From a virus: a DNA stretch of 64,000 nucleotides. The notes under the pieces are model-generated. The model was given only the letters and a program-made list of their open reading frames with translations. It ran no database searches and was not told the DNA's origin. The first letter of the stretch is position 1, and every line of letters begins with the position of its first letter. Positions 53,842 through 61,189 of the stretch are shown in pieces. The position numbers were made by a program, and so were the translations under genes. The stretch is taken from IMG/VR virus record IMGVR_UViG_3300042923_000275, positions 1-64,000 of that record; one strand, 5' to 3'.

Positions 53842-54918
53842 TTACGGTAATTCTACCTTATATTGACGGAGATCAACGATCTCGCTATGTTTGGGTCCAG
53901 TACCAATCATAGTTACTGGCACGCCGCTTTCGTCTTCGACTTTTTTAATGAAGTGTTTTGTTTCCTGAGATAACAAGTTGTAGTCGGTGACACCATAATC
54001 GCGGTAATTGATATAATTCACGAAATTCATTGCGATCTGTGTCGGCCTGTTGATCATTACCATATATTGTAATCGATCGAAGTCGAATTCGAAAATTCTG
54101 CGTACCTTCTGAGTGACAGTAGTCCTCTCCAATAATGGTTTCGGTGAGCCTGACATCGCAGTAATTTCACCCCATGTGAGTTCTTTGCCACCCATCGGAC
54201 CGGACCATCCGATCTGTTCGCCACGTTCATTGAATTGATTGCCGACGCGGATTGGATGACACCTCATTACGGCAATTACGTGATCGATAGCCTGAATTGG
54301 AACGCCGCAATCTGCTACAACCTGACCAACATGTGTCTGTCGAGATGTCGTGTACGGATATGCCATTCCGTAATTGATATCGAGGTCAAAACCCTGTGAC
54401 CCCTCGATCATTACCATGTGATTTTGTTCGATATGGTTATTGATCTCATACTCAGTATCAGACAAATACAGACGCAATGATTCGACATCGCGTGCAAGCA
54501 TTACATTTCCCCCACGCATGATTTTGTCGGCTTGTGCCGCACCGCAGCCCTTTTGAGTCGAAGAAATATGACCAAGTGCTTCCGCTTCGATTTTCTTGTG
54601 TTTATCATTGATAATCATAGCACGAGGGTGAATATGTAGCCTGTGACCGCACAAGAATTCACTGAGTTCGCGCTCAAGAATACTCAGTGTAATACCAGCG
54701 CCTGGACCGATGAACAATTCTGTACGTCCATTCACTACTGCCTGTGGGATTTGCTGTACCATAAATGGTTTTCCTTCATCGCTCACCCATGTATGACCAG
54801 CATTGGTATAGAAGTTACAGATGGCGGCATCATAGTTATCCTTGATCGCCATATATCCGACAAATTTGCCTTTGCCCTCGGACCCTGCCTGACCACCAAA
54901 TAATACATTAGTTGACAA
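53842..54918 (-). CDS. purZ: PurZ-type adenylosuccinate synthetase (dGMP-using)
   Basis: About 358 aa, shorter than PurA (about 430). The N-terminal loop is GGQAGSEGKGK; in PurA it is GDEGKGK, with Asp as the catalytic base. Ser at this position is the mark of PurZ, which joins dGMP and aspartate to make N6-succino-2-amino-dAMP, the precursor of dZMP. Other PurA motifs remain: STQKGCGAA, EGSQGFDLDI, TSRQTHVG and IGTGPKHSEIVDL. The start is a TTG 8 nt behind GGAGG. It has its own promoter. Host PurB and guanylate kinase would complete dZ synthesis. Confidence 0.88.
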   Translation of the reverse strand: MSTNVLFGGQAGSEGKGKFVGYMAIKDNYDAAICNFYTNAGHTWVSDEGKPFMVQQIPQAVVNGRTELFIGPGAGITLSILERELSEFLCGHRLHIHPRAMIINDKHKKIEAEALGHISSTQKGCGAAQADKIMRGGNVMLARDVESLRLYLSDTEYEINNHIEQNHMVMIEGSQGFDLDINYGMAYPYTTSRQTHVGQVVADCGVPIQAIDHVIAVMRCHPIRVGNQFNERGEQIGWSGPMGGKELTWGEITAMSGSPKPLLERTTVTQKVRRIFEFDFDRLQYMVMINRPTQIAMNFVNYINYRDYGVTDYNLLSQETKHFIKKVEDESGVPVTMIGTGPKHSEIVDLRQYKVELP

Positions 54919-54957
54919 TGGAACAACCTCCAATATTCTGAATTTCCTGCGATTATT

Positions 54958-54987
54958 ATATCGTCTGTTATGCTTCGTTTGCTAAAT
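54958..54987 (-). promoter_or_regulatory. Phage-type promoter ATTTAG-N18-CGATAT before purZ
   Basis: It overlaps the 3' end of the upstream nuclease gene and lies about 40 nt before the purZ start. Only the first base differs from the consensus GTTTAG. It would give purZ and the following structured RNA their own transcription unit, ending at 53571. Confidence 0.7.
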
Positions 54988-56185
54988 TCGCGATCTTGCG
55001 CTTGTTCAGTGACGGTTTAGTAAAGGACACATTGGCACAATTATCGATCATAGTCATAATAATTTTCTGTCCCTTTACCTCCGGATGTTTCTCCAGTTTG
55101 GTTTTTTCCAATTTGAGACAGTCATTTAATACATGTTCCAACTCGAACGCCGACATTATTTCCCTTACTGCATTAACTGGATATTCCTTACGGCGTTGTT
55201 GGCTGAAGTAGAACTCAGAATCTCCAACCACCAGAGTATTCTTGCGGTCGGCTATCATGAGATTCTTGATCGCCACTTCTATTTCTCCTAGCTTCCCTTC
55301 TATAGCCTTCTTCTGATATGTAAGTATTTCTTTTTCTTCCCACAGTGCTAATGCATCGTTTTCGTCAACGATAGCCGTCTTCATGATAAGTGCCTGTTTA
55401 TATGTATTACAATCTCCACGTAGATCGCAATATCTACAATACTCATTTAACTTCTCTTTGAATTCCTTATCGTATAACATCTGTTGCCATACGTTCTCAA
55501 TAAATTTGATAGTATCTTTTCTCTGTTGGTCAGTTCTCGTCGATCTGAATTCGCCATGTAACGGCTGGTCTAAGATTAATATGACGTTCTTTGCCCATGG
55601 ATATAGCTGTCTTGCCACTATATCATATATGCTCATTTGTAGATGGTTTTCTACTTCATCATGGCTAAATGGTTGTATGTTTGTTTTATAGTCCCTAATA
55701 ATAATAGTATCCTCATTGAGTTTATTAACTCGGTCGATGAATCCCAATATTGGCACATTACCGACATACATTGGCGTCCCCGTGTCCGTCTTCACATCGT
55801 ATCCGAATTGCACCTCCACCCCGATGATCTCCCCTGCAAATGGTTCGTCTCTAGATAAGTATGCATCGATGATCTCGATACCTCTATTATAGAAATCGAA
55901 ATCAGTCAGCTTATATTCCTGCCAGTATGCATCAAATAGCTTTCGAGCATCCTCGAAATTCTGCTTGGCTGGTTCGTTCGCTAGATGTTCAAAAACCTCA
56001 TGGATGATACGACCAAACATTGTGAATACAGTATCTGTTCTTGGTGCGTTGTTTATATAGGTATTTGCCCATTGTCTCGGACACTGGAGATACGCCCCCA
56101 ATCCGGAAGATGAAGTACGGTCAAGTTTGTTTGGTTCAATGATATCACCGTCTTTGATTGCGTCCTCTATTGTCTTATTACTCAA
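54968..56185 (-). CDS. RecB/Cas4-like PD-(D/E)XK exonuclease
   Basis: The TTG start behind GGAGGGATTATA is preferred; the upstream extension would read through the terminator. The order of motifs is typical: SGLGAYLQCPRQWA, GRIIHEVFEHLA, ILGFIDRVNK, IIIRDYKTN (DxK), HLQMSIY and then CRYCDLRGDC. The Cys near the N-terminus and the C-terminal three probably bind a 4Fe-4S cluster as in AddB and Cas4. It probably processes DNA ends for RecA. Confidence 0.85.
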   Translation of the reverse strand: MSNKTIEDAIKDGDIIEPNKLDRTSSSGLGAYLQCPRQWANTYINNAPRTDTVFTMFGRIIHEVFEHLANEPAKQNFEDARKLFDAYWQEYKLTDFDFYNRGIEIIDAYLSRDEPFAGEIIGVEVQFGYDVKTDTGTPMYVGNVPILGFIDRVNKLNEDTIIIRDYKTNIQPFSHDEVENHLQMSIYDIVARQLYPWAKNVILILDQPLHGEFRSTRTDQQRKDTIKFIENVWQQMLYDKEFKEKLNEYCRYCDLRGDCNTYKQALIMKTAIVDENDALALWEEKEILTYQKKAIEGKLGEIEVAIKNLMIADRKNTLVVGDSEFYFSQQRRKEYPVNAVREIMSAFELEHVLNDCLKLEKTKLEKHPEVKGQKIIMTMIDNCANVSFTKPSLNKRKIANLANEA

Positions 56186-56207
56186 TATAATCCCTCCATA
56201 TATAATA

Positions 56208-56241
56208 AAATGCCCTACGAGTGTTATATCGTAGGGCATTT
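56208..56241 (-). terminator. Terminator overlapping a promoter
   Basis: AAATGCCCTACG and CGTAGGGCATTT form a 12-bp stem, followed by TATTA on the minus strand just before the nuclease gene's ribosome binding site. The -10 box of the promoter at 56226 lies in its loop. Transcripts from upstream contain the full hairpin and should stop; transcripts starting at this promoter lack its 5' arm and can continue. Confidence 0.82.
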
Positions 56242-56255
56242 CTTGGACGCTAAAC
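56226..56255 (-). promoter_or_regulatory. Phage-type promoter GTTTAG-N18-CGATAT
   Basis: An exact consensus match nested in the terminator at 56208-56241. It drives the RecB-like nuclease gene and possibly purZ beyond it. Confidence 0.75.
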
Positions 56256-56279
56256 TGAGATGTTGTATTGTTCTACATC

Positions 56280-56585
56280 TTATATCTTGATCCCATCTTT
56301 GGGCGTCAGTTTCTTCTCTATCATAGTTATCTTACCGTCGGTGATGGCCATGCCGAGTACCTTATCATTCTTCTCAAGTATATATAATATCTTTCCATTA
56401 GTGACGTCTATATACTTGTGCATAGAGCCGATCGGCAACTCCTGTGTAGACTCTAATTTCATAAATGGTCTAGGCTTATCCACACTGGTCATCCCGACGG
56501 TGTGTTCCGGTGTATTAGCCATCGCTATCGACATTGTACATACGATCATGATCGCGATTAGGAAATTTATGGTGGCTCTGAACAT
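56280..56585 (-). CDS. Secreted small protein (DUF6440-like)
   Basis: The ATG behind AGGGGATGATATTT is preferred. An N-terminal signal peptide (FLIAIMIVCTMSIAMA) with an AMA cleavage site precedes a domain with LPIGSMHKYIDVTNGKILYI, which resembles the small DUF6440 proteins of Firmicutes and their phages. It would act outside the cytoplasm, for example in envelope modification or exclusion. Role unknown. Confidence 0.65.
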   Translation of the reverse strand: MFRATINFLIAIMIVCTMSIAMANTPEHTVGMTSVDKPRPFMKLESTQELPIGSMHKYIDVTNGKILYILEKNDKVLGMAITDGKITMIEKKLTPKDGIKI

Positions 56586-56590
56586 AAATA

Positions 56591-56701
56591 TCATCCCCTA
56601 TTATTCCGAATATACCATATGAGGTGCAAGATGAGCATTATAGATATAATATAAAATACTACCGGATCGATCGTCGGTATAAAGAATTTTACCTTCTGCA
56701 C
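56591..56701 (-). CDS. Small membrane protein, 36 aa, possibly leaderless
   Basis: A GTG frame encoding a single span (DPVVFYIISIMLILHLIWYI). The -10 box of the promoter at 56707 ends 5 nt before the GTG, so the transcript may start at or near the start codon. No ribosome binding site is seen. It stops just before the secreted protein gene. A weak call. Confidence 0.35.
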   Translation of the reverse strand: MQKVKFFIPTIDPVVFYIISIMLILHLIWYIRNNRG

Positions 56702-56706
56702 GCGCA

Positions 56707-56736
56707 ATAGCGTATGACATTTCTCAAGTACTAAAC
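56707..56736 (-). promoter_or_regulatory. Phage-type promoter GTTTAG-N18-CGCTAT
   Basis: One base off the consensus in the -10 box. It lies just after the 34-aa gene and drives the 36-aa and secreted protein genes. Confidence 0.6.
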
Positions 56737-56742
56737 ATTAGA

Positions 56743-56847
56743 CTATTTCATTGATTTTAATTCCAATATTACGAATAGTATAGTGACGAACGATACGATA
56801 TACAGCATACTATCAAATATCATGGGGTTGATAGCAATATCGAACAT
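56743..56847 (-). CDS. Small membrane protein, 34 aa
   Basis: TAGGAGGTCTATT precedes the ATG. The product (MLYIVSFVTILFVILELKSMK at the end) is a single span with a basic tail. It overlaps the 53-aa gene. Function unknown. Confidence 0.55.
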   Translation of the reverse strand: MFDIAINPMIFDSMLYIVSFVTILFVILELKSMK

Positions 56848-56981
56848 AATAGACCTCCTACGATTATCATGAACAGTATGATTGGAACATTCTTTCCAAA
56901 TTTTGTGTATATCTCGTCTGCCCGTCTGCTATCTTCATCGCTCCAACTACTAAATAACAATTTCATATAATGAAATCTCAT
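56820..56981 (-). CDS. Small membrane protein, 53 aa
   Basis: The ATG overlaps the stop of the upstream gene (GTATGAG). A polar N-terminal half (SSWSDEDSRRADEIYTKFG) is followed by one span (VPIILFMIIVGGLLCSILL). It may form a pair with the 34-aa protein. Function unknown. Confidence 0.55.
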   Translation of the reverse strand: MRFHYMKLLFSSWSDEDSRRADEIYTKFGKNVPIILFMIIVGGLLCSILLSTP

Positions 56982-57346
56982 ACCGCATCAACCGCCTTCA
57001 TAGATGATTCACTATTGTATCCGAACGTACCGTTGTCATATCCGATATGCCAATACCAAATGGCACCTCTCCTGTGGTAGTTACCAAGTATAGTACCAGC
57101 ACCATATTTATAATGCATTATCCGATCTCCAACCTTGAACCTATCACTCTTCAGTCCCTTGATAATCCACCAACCATCAATCGAACAGCCCGGATATAAT
57201 TCGACTATCTTATCCCGTATTGCTCTATTTATTTCGTCTTCTGCGATATTATCCGGTAATTCGATTTTCAATCGGTAGCTTACATTCATCTTGGTGATCG
57301 CGTCTATGTGGTATAAAATGTTATAACCCACCACAAATTCACTCAT
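56978..57346 (-). CDS. Hypothetical protein, 122 aa
   Basis: The ATG 7 nt behind GGAGG is preferred; it begins next to the ligase stop. The middle (FKVGDRIMHYKYGAGTILG) resembles small SH3-like beta barrels that bind nucleic acid or polymerase (CarD-like start). A Trp-rich HYGxx part follows. It could be a transcription or repair factor, but I do not assign one. Confidence 0.55.
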   Translation of the reverse strand: MSEFVVGYNILYHIDAITKMNVSYRLKIELPDNIAEDEINRAIRDKIVELYPGCSIDGWWIIKGLKSDRFKVGDRIMHYKYGAGTILGNYHRRGAIWYWHIGYDNGTFGYNSESSMKAVDAV

Positions 57347-57348
57347 AT

Positions 57349-58446
57349 CTATGCCTCCCATATACAATCTCTTAATGGTTTGTCGATATCGCGAAATCGT
57401 TTAAACCTCGGCAGGTAATACGCATCCAGTGTACCTTCTGGGAAATACGTGATCTCAATTGGTAATCCTATATACATTCCCTTATCTCCAGATATCTCAG
57501 CACGTAATTCGTCACTTATGCCAGATGACACCTTACCAACATATGTTAGTTCCATACTTTCAATATCTGGGAATGTTTTGAATACATCTTGTAGATCATA
57601 ATATTTAGTATGTCGTAATTGCTCGGCGGTAGCCGTTCCGGTCGGTATGTATTGTGCCACGATTAGACTACCAATCCAGCCATTCGTGAAATACCTATTG
57701 ACAGCCATAACCGGGCCATTTTTGTCTACGAGTTTGCGTCCGTTTTTCATCACCTGGGTGAATTGGTCCGGTTCCGTATAGCCGACAATTATAACATCCG
57801 CGTCCTTCTCGGCCTTGATTTTATACCATGTGTTTTCACGCTTCTTACCAGGGATGTAGAGTGAGGATAGATTCTTTAGTACAATACCCTCGCGACCGTT
57901 CGCTAATTCTGTATCGAGCAATTGTTTCTTCGCGTCTGCGCCATAGACCATTGGTAGTAGTATAACGTATTCACTATCGATGGTCTTCATTATGAATTCC
58001 GCCATTTCGTATCGGAATTGTAGGTCGGAATTGATCATCAGATTATTCCTGAACTGTGGGCAATCAAACACAATAAATGTAAGACCGCCACGCTCAGTTT
58101 GTAATCTCAATGCTCTCGCCACATCACTACCAAGCACATTGCTGGTTTTGTTGTAACTCTCATATCCATCGTCTTCTATGAATGCCACTTCACCGTCGAT
58201 TATAAAGCTCAGTTCGGTGCTACACTCTAGAGCCTGTACTATATGCGGTAATAGATCGGTATATTCGGTACGTTCACCGTCATTTCTGCCAGCACCGCGA
58301 CCATATAACCTGACTATGCCCTCGGTCTTCTCGGCTATTAACCGAAAACCGTTAATCTTGCGCTGTCCAACATATCGATCGTCGGACATGAGCTGTGGGA
58401 TTTTATTTTCCTTAGCTGGCTTTGCTCCCATTGCATCAATAGGCAT
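57349..58446 (-). CDS. ATP-dependent DNA ligase, atypical motif I
   Basis: 365 aa. Motif I reads RKINGFRL; the usual sequence is KxDGxR, so the Lys is kept but Asp is Asn. Motif III SFIIDGEVAF, IIIa TFIVFDCPQ, IV NGREGIVLKNL and V WYKIKAEKDADVIIVGY are intact, and an OB domain follows. The N-terminal DNA-binding domain is absent, as in small phage ligases. It seals nicks in the DNA after primer removal. AGGAGGTAGCAACA gives the start. Confidence 0.87.
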   Translation of the reverse strand: MPIDAMGAKPAKENKIPQLMSDDRYVGQRKINGFRLIAEKTEGIVRLYGRGAGRNDGERTEYTDLLPHIVQALECSTELSFIIDGEVAFIEDDGYESYNKTSNVLGSDVARALRLQTERGGLTFIVFDCPQFRNNLMINSDLQFRYEMAEFIMKTIDSEYVILLPMVYGADAKKQLLDTELANGREGIVLKNLSSLYIPGKKRENTWYKIKAEKDADVIIVGYTEPDQFTQVMKNGRKLVDKNGPVMAVNRYFTNGWIGSLIVAQYIPTGTATAEQLRHTKYYDLQDVFKTFPDIESMELTYVGKVSSGISDELRAEISGDKGMYIGLPIEITYFPEGTLDAYYLPRFKRFRDIDKPLRDCIWEA

Positions 58447-58458
58447 TGTTGCTACCTC

Positions 58459-58905
58459 CTATAATATGTATATTTTTACCATTTGTCTACCAAACTTAAG
58501 TGCCTCTTCGTGAGTATTCATGAACTTATCTATACGATTTCCTTTGATCGCCCCTCCAACGTCTGCCGCAACCATCACCCCATGTCCGTTGGCGTATATC
58601 TTACTCCCTAACCTAAGTACATTCGGGTCGACCGCCACCATACCAACCTCGGCTCTAACTCCGGTAGCAGTTATACCATCTGTCTTACCGCAACAGACCT
58701 CACATGGGCAATACGCGGTCATCTCGACAGTAATCGTGCGTATCTCACCACGTGAGGCCATTTGTTCGATCCGTTCTCTATATGTAGGTTCTTTTATTTC
58801 TTCGTATATATGCGGCTCGGTGATGTTATTTGCGACCTCAGGATTACAAGATAATAGTGATATTATAATCGCTACTCCTGCTGTACCTCTGAGGAATCTT
58901 CGCAT
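58459..58905 (-). CDS. 3D-domain lipoprotein (lytic-transglycosylase-like)
   Basis: The signal ends in a lipobox-like ISLLSCNP near residue 20. The C-terminal 3D domain has VEMTAYCPCEVCCGKTDG, TATGVRA, VAVDPNVLRLGS and VMVAADVGGAIKGNRID, with the three Asp that name the domain. Such domains occur in cell-wall enzymes (YuiC, MltA). Its place among replication genes rather than lysis genes suggests early envelope modification, for example superinfection exclusion; this is inference. Confidence 0.78.
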   Translation of the reverse strand: MRRFLRGTAGVAIIISLLSCNPEVANNITEPHIYEEIKEPTYRERIEQMASRGEIRTITVEMTAYCPCEVCCGKTDGITATGVRAEVGMVAVDPNVLRLGSKIYANGHGVMVAADVGGAIKGNRIDKFMNTHEEALKFGRQMVKIYIL

Positions 58906-59297
58906 CCGTCAACCTCCTTGACCATCTCCATATGATTTAGTGGCATTGCCTTCAATTTCCATTTGTGTTTGCGATTCTGTTCCGACAATTGTATTACTAA
59001 GTAACATGATGGGCATTGGGCTGTGATGATATCACCAAATTGATCGGATTTCACTACTCTTTTCAGACTCATTGGTTCGCCACATGATAGACAACATAGA
59101 TTACGCAATTCCGCATCCCGGATATCGGCCCATGCCACTATTGGCTCTGATAAATACTCGTCCGACTGTATCCTGTGGTTATTTGTTTTACAATCCACAC
59201 ACTTGACCTTCGATGCTGTGGCAAATTTCGTTACTTCAACACTTTTGCCACATACGACGCACGGACATGTCTTGGTTTCGTCGTATCCTGTAGTCAT
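58872..59297 (-). CDS. Double zinc-ribbon protein, 141 aa
   Basis: Two Cys clusters, CPCVVCGK with CVDC, and CCLSCGEP with CPSC, form two zinc ribbons. The C-terminal tail is acidic. It lies between a sigma-like gene and the 3D-domain lipoprotein gene and overlaps the latter. Possible transcription or nucleic-acid-binding role; no family assigned. Confidence 0.65.
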   Translation of the reverse strand: MTTGYDETKTCPCVVCGKSVEVTKFATASKVKCVDCKTNNHRIQSDEYLSEPIVAWADIRDAELRNLCCLSCGEPMSLKRVVKSDQFGDIITAQCPSCYLVIQLSEQNRKHKWKLKAMPLNHMEMVKEVDGCEDSSEVQQE

Positions 59298-59299
59298 TT

Positions 59300-60052
59300 T
59301 TAGTTAATCCTCCTATCAATAACTGATTGAATCTCCTCGGTATAATGTTCACACCACGACTTCCTGAGTCTTTTCAAGTACTGTGATACACAGGCAGTAG
59401 ATACTCCCCATTCATCGGCTATTTCGCGCTGATATGATACCGAATTATCTCTGTCTACGCCATTATTTATAGTATCGAATAGCTGTAACACTCGTCCACT
59501 TAATTTGGCTCGAAACTCCTGTATAGACATTCCATCCATTACCATTTCTTCCACCAATTGCTCAGTTCTGGTGGCGAATACATTATCATCCTTAACCTCA
59601 GAACCAGTGATCTGTACTACATCTACGCGATGGCTATGACACTTGGGGCATACCCATTCCGTAAACTTCTTAATTACCACATCATGCTTCTTAAGGGTTT
59701 TTGTCGGTCTGCATGTGTGACCACAATCCAGACATGTCTGTTTCGTATTACCGAATACCTGTTGTCTGAAGTATGAGCGCACTTTCCAAATTCCTTTATT
59801 GATTAGATAGATTATTGGATTGCCGATGCTCATATCTACTTCTGATATGGCGTGTGCGACGCCTATCATGAATTCCTGTGAGACGTCATCATTCTCGGCG
59901 AGTCTATTCTTATTCATATATCGCGCAATAGCACGTGGCATGTGATAGCACCGTATCATGACGAGTAGATCATTAGTGGCTCGTTCGTCGCCTAATTTAG
60001 CTAATTTCAACAGACGTAGGCAATTTATTTCAACATCAACATTAATAGCCAT
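59300..60052 (-). CDS. Sigma-factor-like protein with zinc-ribbon insert
   Basis: The ATG behind GGGAGATGAGATT is preferred. Residues 8-80 (LLKLAKLGDERATNDLL, AENDDVSQEFMIGVAHA) resemble sigma region 2. Residues 95-135 form a zinc ribbon (CLDCGH and CPKCHSH). A region 4-like helix-turn-helix follows near 215 (YQREIADEWGVSTACVSQYL). It is the best candidate in the window for the factor that reads the phage promoter. Direct evidence is absent. Confidence 0.65.
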   Translation of the reverse strand: MAINVDVEINCLRLLKLAKLGDERATNDLLVMIRCYHMPRAIARYMNKNRLAENDDVSQEFMIGVAHAISEVDMSIGNPIIYLINKGIWKVRSYFRQQVFGNTKQTCLDCGHTCRPTKTLKKHDVVIKKFTEWVCPKCHSHRVDVVQITGSEVKDDNVFATRTEQLVEEMVMDGMSIQEFRAKLSGRVLQLFDTINNGVDRDNSVSYQREIADEWGVSTACVSQYLKRLRKSWCEHYTEEIQSVIDRRIN

Positions 60053-60067
60053 AATCTCATCTCCCAC

Positions 60068-60090
60068 GGGCGGCATTATCTTAGCCGCCC
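60068..60090 (-). other. Hairpin before the sigma-like gene
   Basis: GGGCGGC and GCCGCCC form a 7-bp stem ending a few nt before the ribosome binding site. There is no T run. It may control translation or mark an RNA end. Confidence 0.5.
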
Positions 60091-60105
60091 ATCCTTCATA
60101 CTTTA

Positions 60106-60576
60106 TTAGCCAACTATTTCTGTTTTGGTGGCTACTGTACGTTTTTCTTTCAATCGGTCATTACGGCGCGCTTTAGTAAATGCCTGTTGACATGACTTGC
60201 AACGAGTCACCTGGAATGCATCCTGTACCTTAATAATTCTCTCGGCTCCACAGTCCTTGCAATTGATTGCTGTAGTCTTGCCGTGTAGAACCGTCCCATC
60301 TCCGGTGGTGGTCATTGTAGTCTTTGGTTTCTGCTTTGGAATTACATCAGTGTCACCTATAGAGGCCTGTTTAGTGGTCTTCGCTGGTTTTTCCTTTTTG
60401 ATGGTGTCGGTGGCCTGTGCTACTGTTTTCTGTTGGTCGGTGGTAATTTCGTCTTGTGGTACCACCAGAGACTTCTTGATTTTTGCCCCGCAGGTATCAC
60501 ATCTGAGAAAACCACGTACTCCTTCAACTAGATTACCAGTACATCCAGCGAGTATACACTTATGATTCGATTCCAT
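60106..60576 (-). CDS. Two-zinc-ribbon protein with Lys/Thr linker
   Basis: An N-terminal ribbon (CILAGC ... CDTCGAK) and a C-terminal ribbon (CKDCGAE ... CKSCQQ) are joined by a long Lys/Thr/Gln-rich linker (residues 45-100). The layout suggests a nucleic-acid-binding or RNA polymerase-binding adaptor. Its leader carries a hammerhead ribozyme and is transcribed from the promoter at 60737. Confidence 0.65.
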   Translation of the reverse strand: MESNHKCILAGCTGNLVEGVRGFLRCDTCGAKIKKSLVVPQDEITTDQQKTVAQATDTIKKEKPAKTTKQASIGDTDVIPKQKPKTTMTTTGDGTVLHGKTTAINCKDCGAERIIKVQDAFQVTRCKSCQQAFTKARRNDRLKEKRTVATKTEIVG

Positions 60577-60605
60577 CTAGTAGACCTCCTTTATTATCTG
60601 CGAGT

Positions 60606-60660
60606 GGCCTCGTCAGCGTGGACACTATCCACGGACCGGACTCAGTGTCCGGTTTCGGCC
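60606..60660 (-). ncRNA. Hammerhead ribozyme, type II (copy 1)
   Basis: In RNA order: GGCC, GAAA, closed stem III (CCGGAC/GUCCGG), U-C, closed stem I (CGUGGA/UCCACG, loop UAGUG), CUGACGA, GGCC. All core bases are present and stem II is the open one. The cleavage triplet is GUC at 60636-60634, so cutting falls between 60634 and 60633. It ends 29 nt before the start codon at 60576. Confidence 0.9.
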
Positions 60661-60726
60661 TACTGACTTCCTTGATCTGCTTTCCTACTTCCGATATCCT
60701 TATCAGAGGGATAGCTTTTTTTCGAC

Positions 60727-61068
60727 TTACGTCTGGGTATCGTGCTTGTATATCTCATCAGCTAAACACCCAATAATCTCGTTCAATCGGTCAATTTGCT
60801 GAGTGGTAAGTAAGTCTTCGATACCCATCATTCCGCTCAAACTTCGTACGATCGCAACCGATTTCTTAAATATCCGTTTCCCCCGGAGTCCTTCGATATC
60901 TATTTCCCAATCGATTGTTGTACCTGTTCTCAATGCTTCCATAAAAGATGTTGCTTCATTAAATTTCTTATCTCTAGTTAGTGCCTTGAGAATGCGTACG
61001 GACTGTATGTATATTTCTACCCGTGCCCTCTCCGCGAGACGTGATTCTATGGATTGTGATTCGTTCAT
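60727..61068 (-). CDS. Hypothetical helical protein, 113 aa
   Basis: GAAGGAGGTGTACG precedes the ATG. The protein is helical (SRLAERARVEIYIQSVRILKAL) without known motif. Its last codons contain the promoter at 60737-60767. It is part of the early operon. Confidence 0.6.
   Translation of the reverse strand: MNESQSIESRLAERARVEIYIQSVRILKALTRDKKFNEATSFMEALRTGTTIDWEIDIEGLRGKRIFKKSVAIVRSLSGMMGIEDLLTTQQIDRLNEIIGCLADEIYKHDTQT
60737..60767 (-). promoter_or_regulatory. Phage-type promoter GTTTAG-N19-CGATAC
   Basis: It lies within the last codons of the 113-aa gene and is about 75 nt upstream of the ribozyme at 60606-60660. The sequence after its -10 box is similar to that after the promoter at 10306. 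Confidence 0.7.
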
Positions 61069-61189
61069 CGTACACCTCCTTCTTCGATCAGTCCTGCCAT
61101 CCGCCCTACAATATTCGCGGTGGGTTGGATGCCTCGTTCTGAGGCGGCTTTGCGTATCGTCCGTGGTCTGCGATTGCGCCGCTGTACGC
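61069..61189 (-). other. Short intergenic region with small hairpin
   Basis: No gene is evident. GCCTC and GAGGC form a small stem in the leader of the 113-aa gene, and ACGATAC is present without a fitting -35 box. A hammerhead core is not present here. Confidence 0.4.

Noticed and set aside
60717-60767. A sixth hammerhead near CTGATGAG ... GTCGAAA
   Set aside because: The core words occur in order, but no stem I, II or III can be formed, and the CTGATGAG is coding sequence that also overlaps a promoter. The related site at 10306 lacks it.
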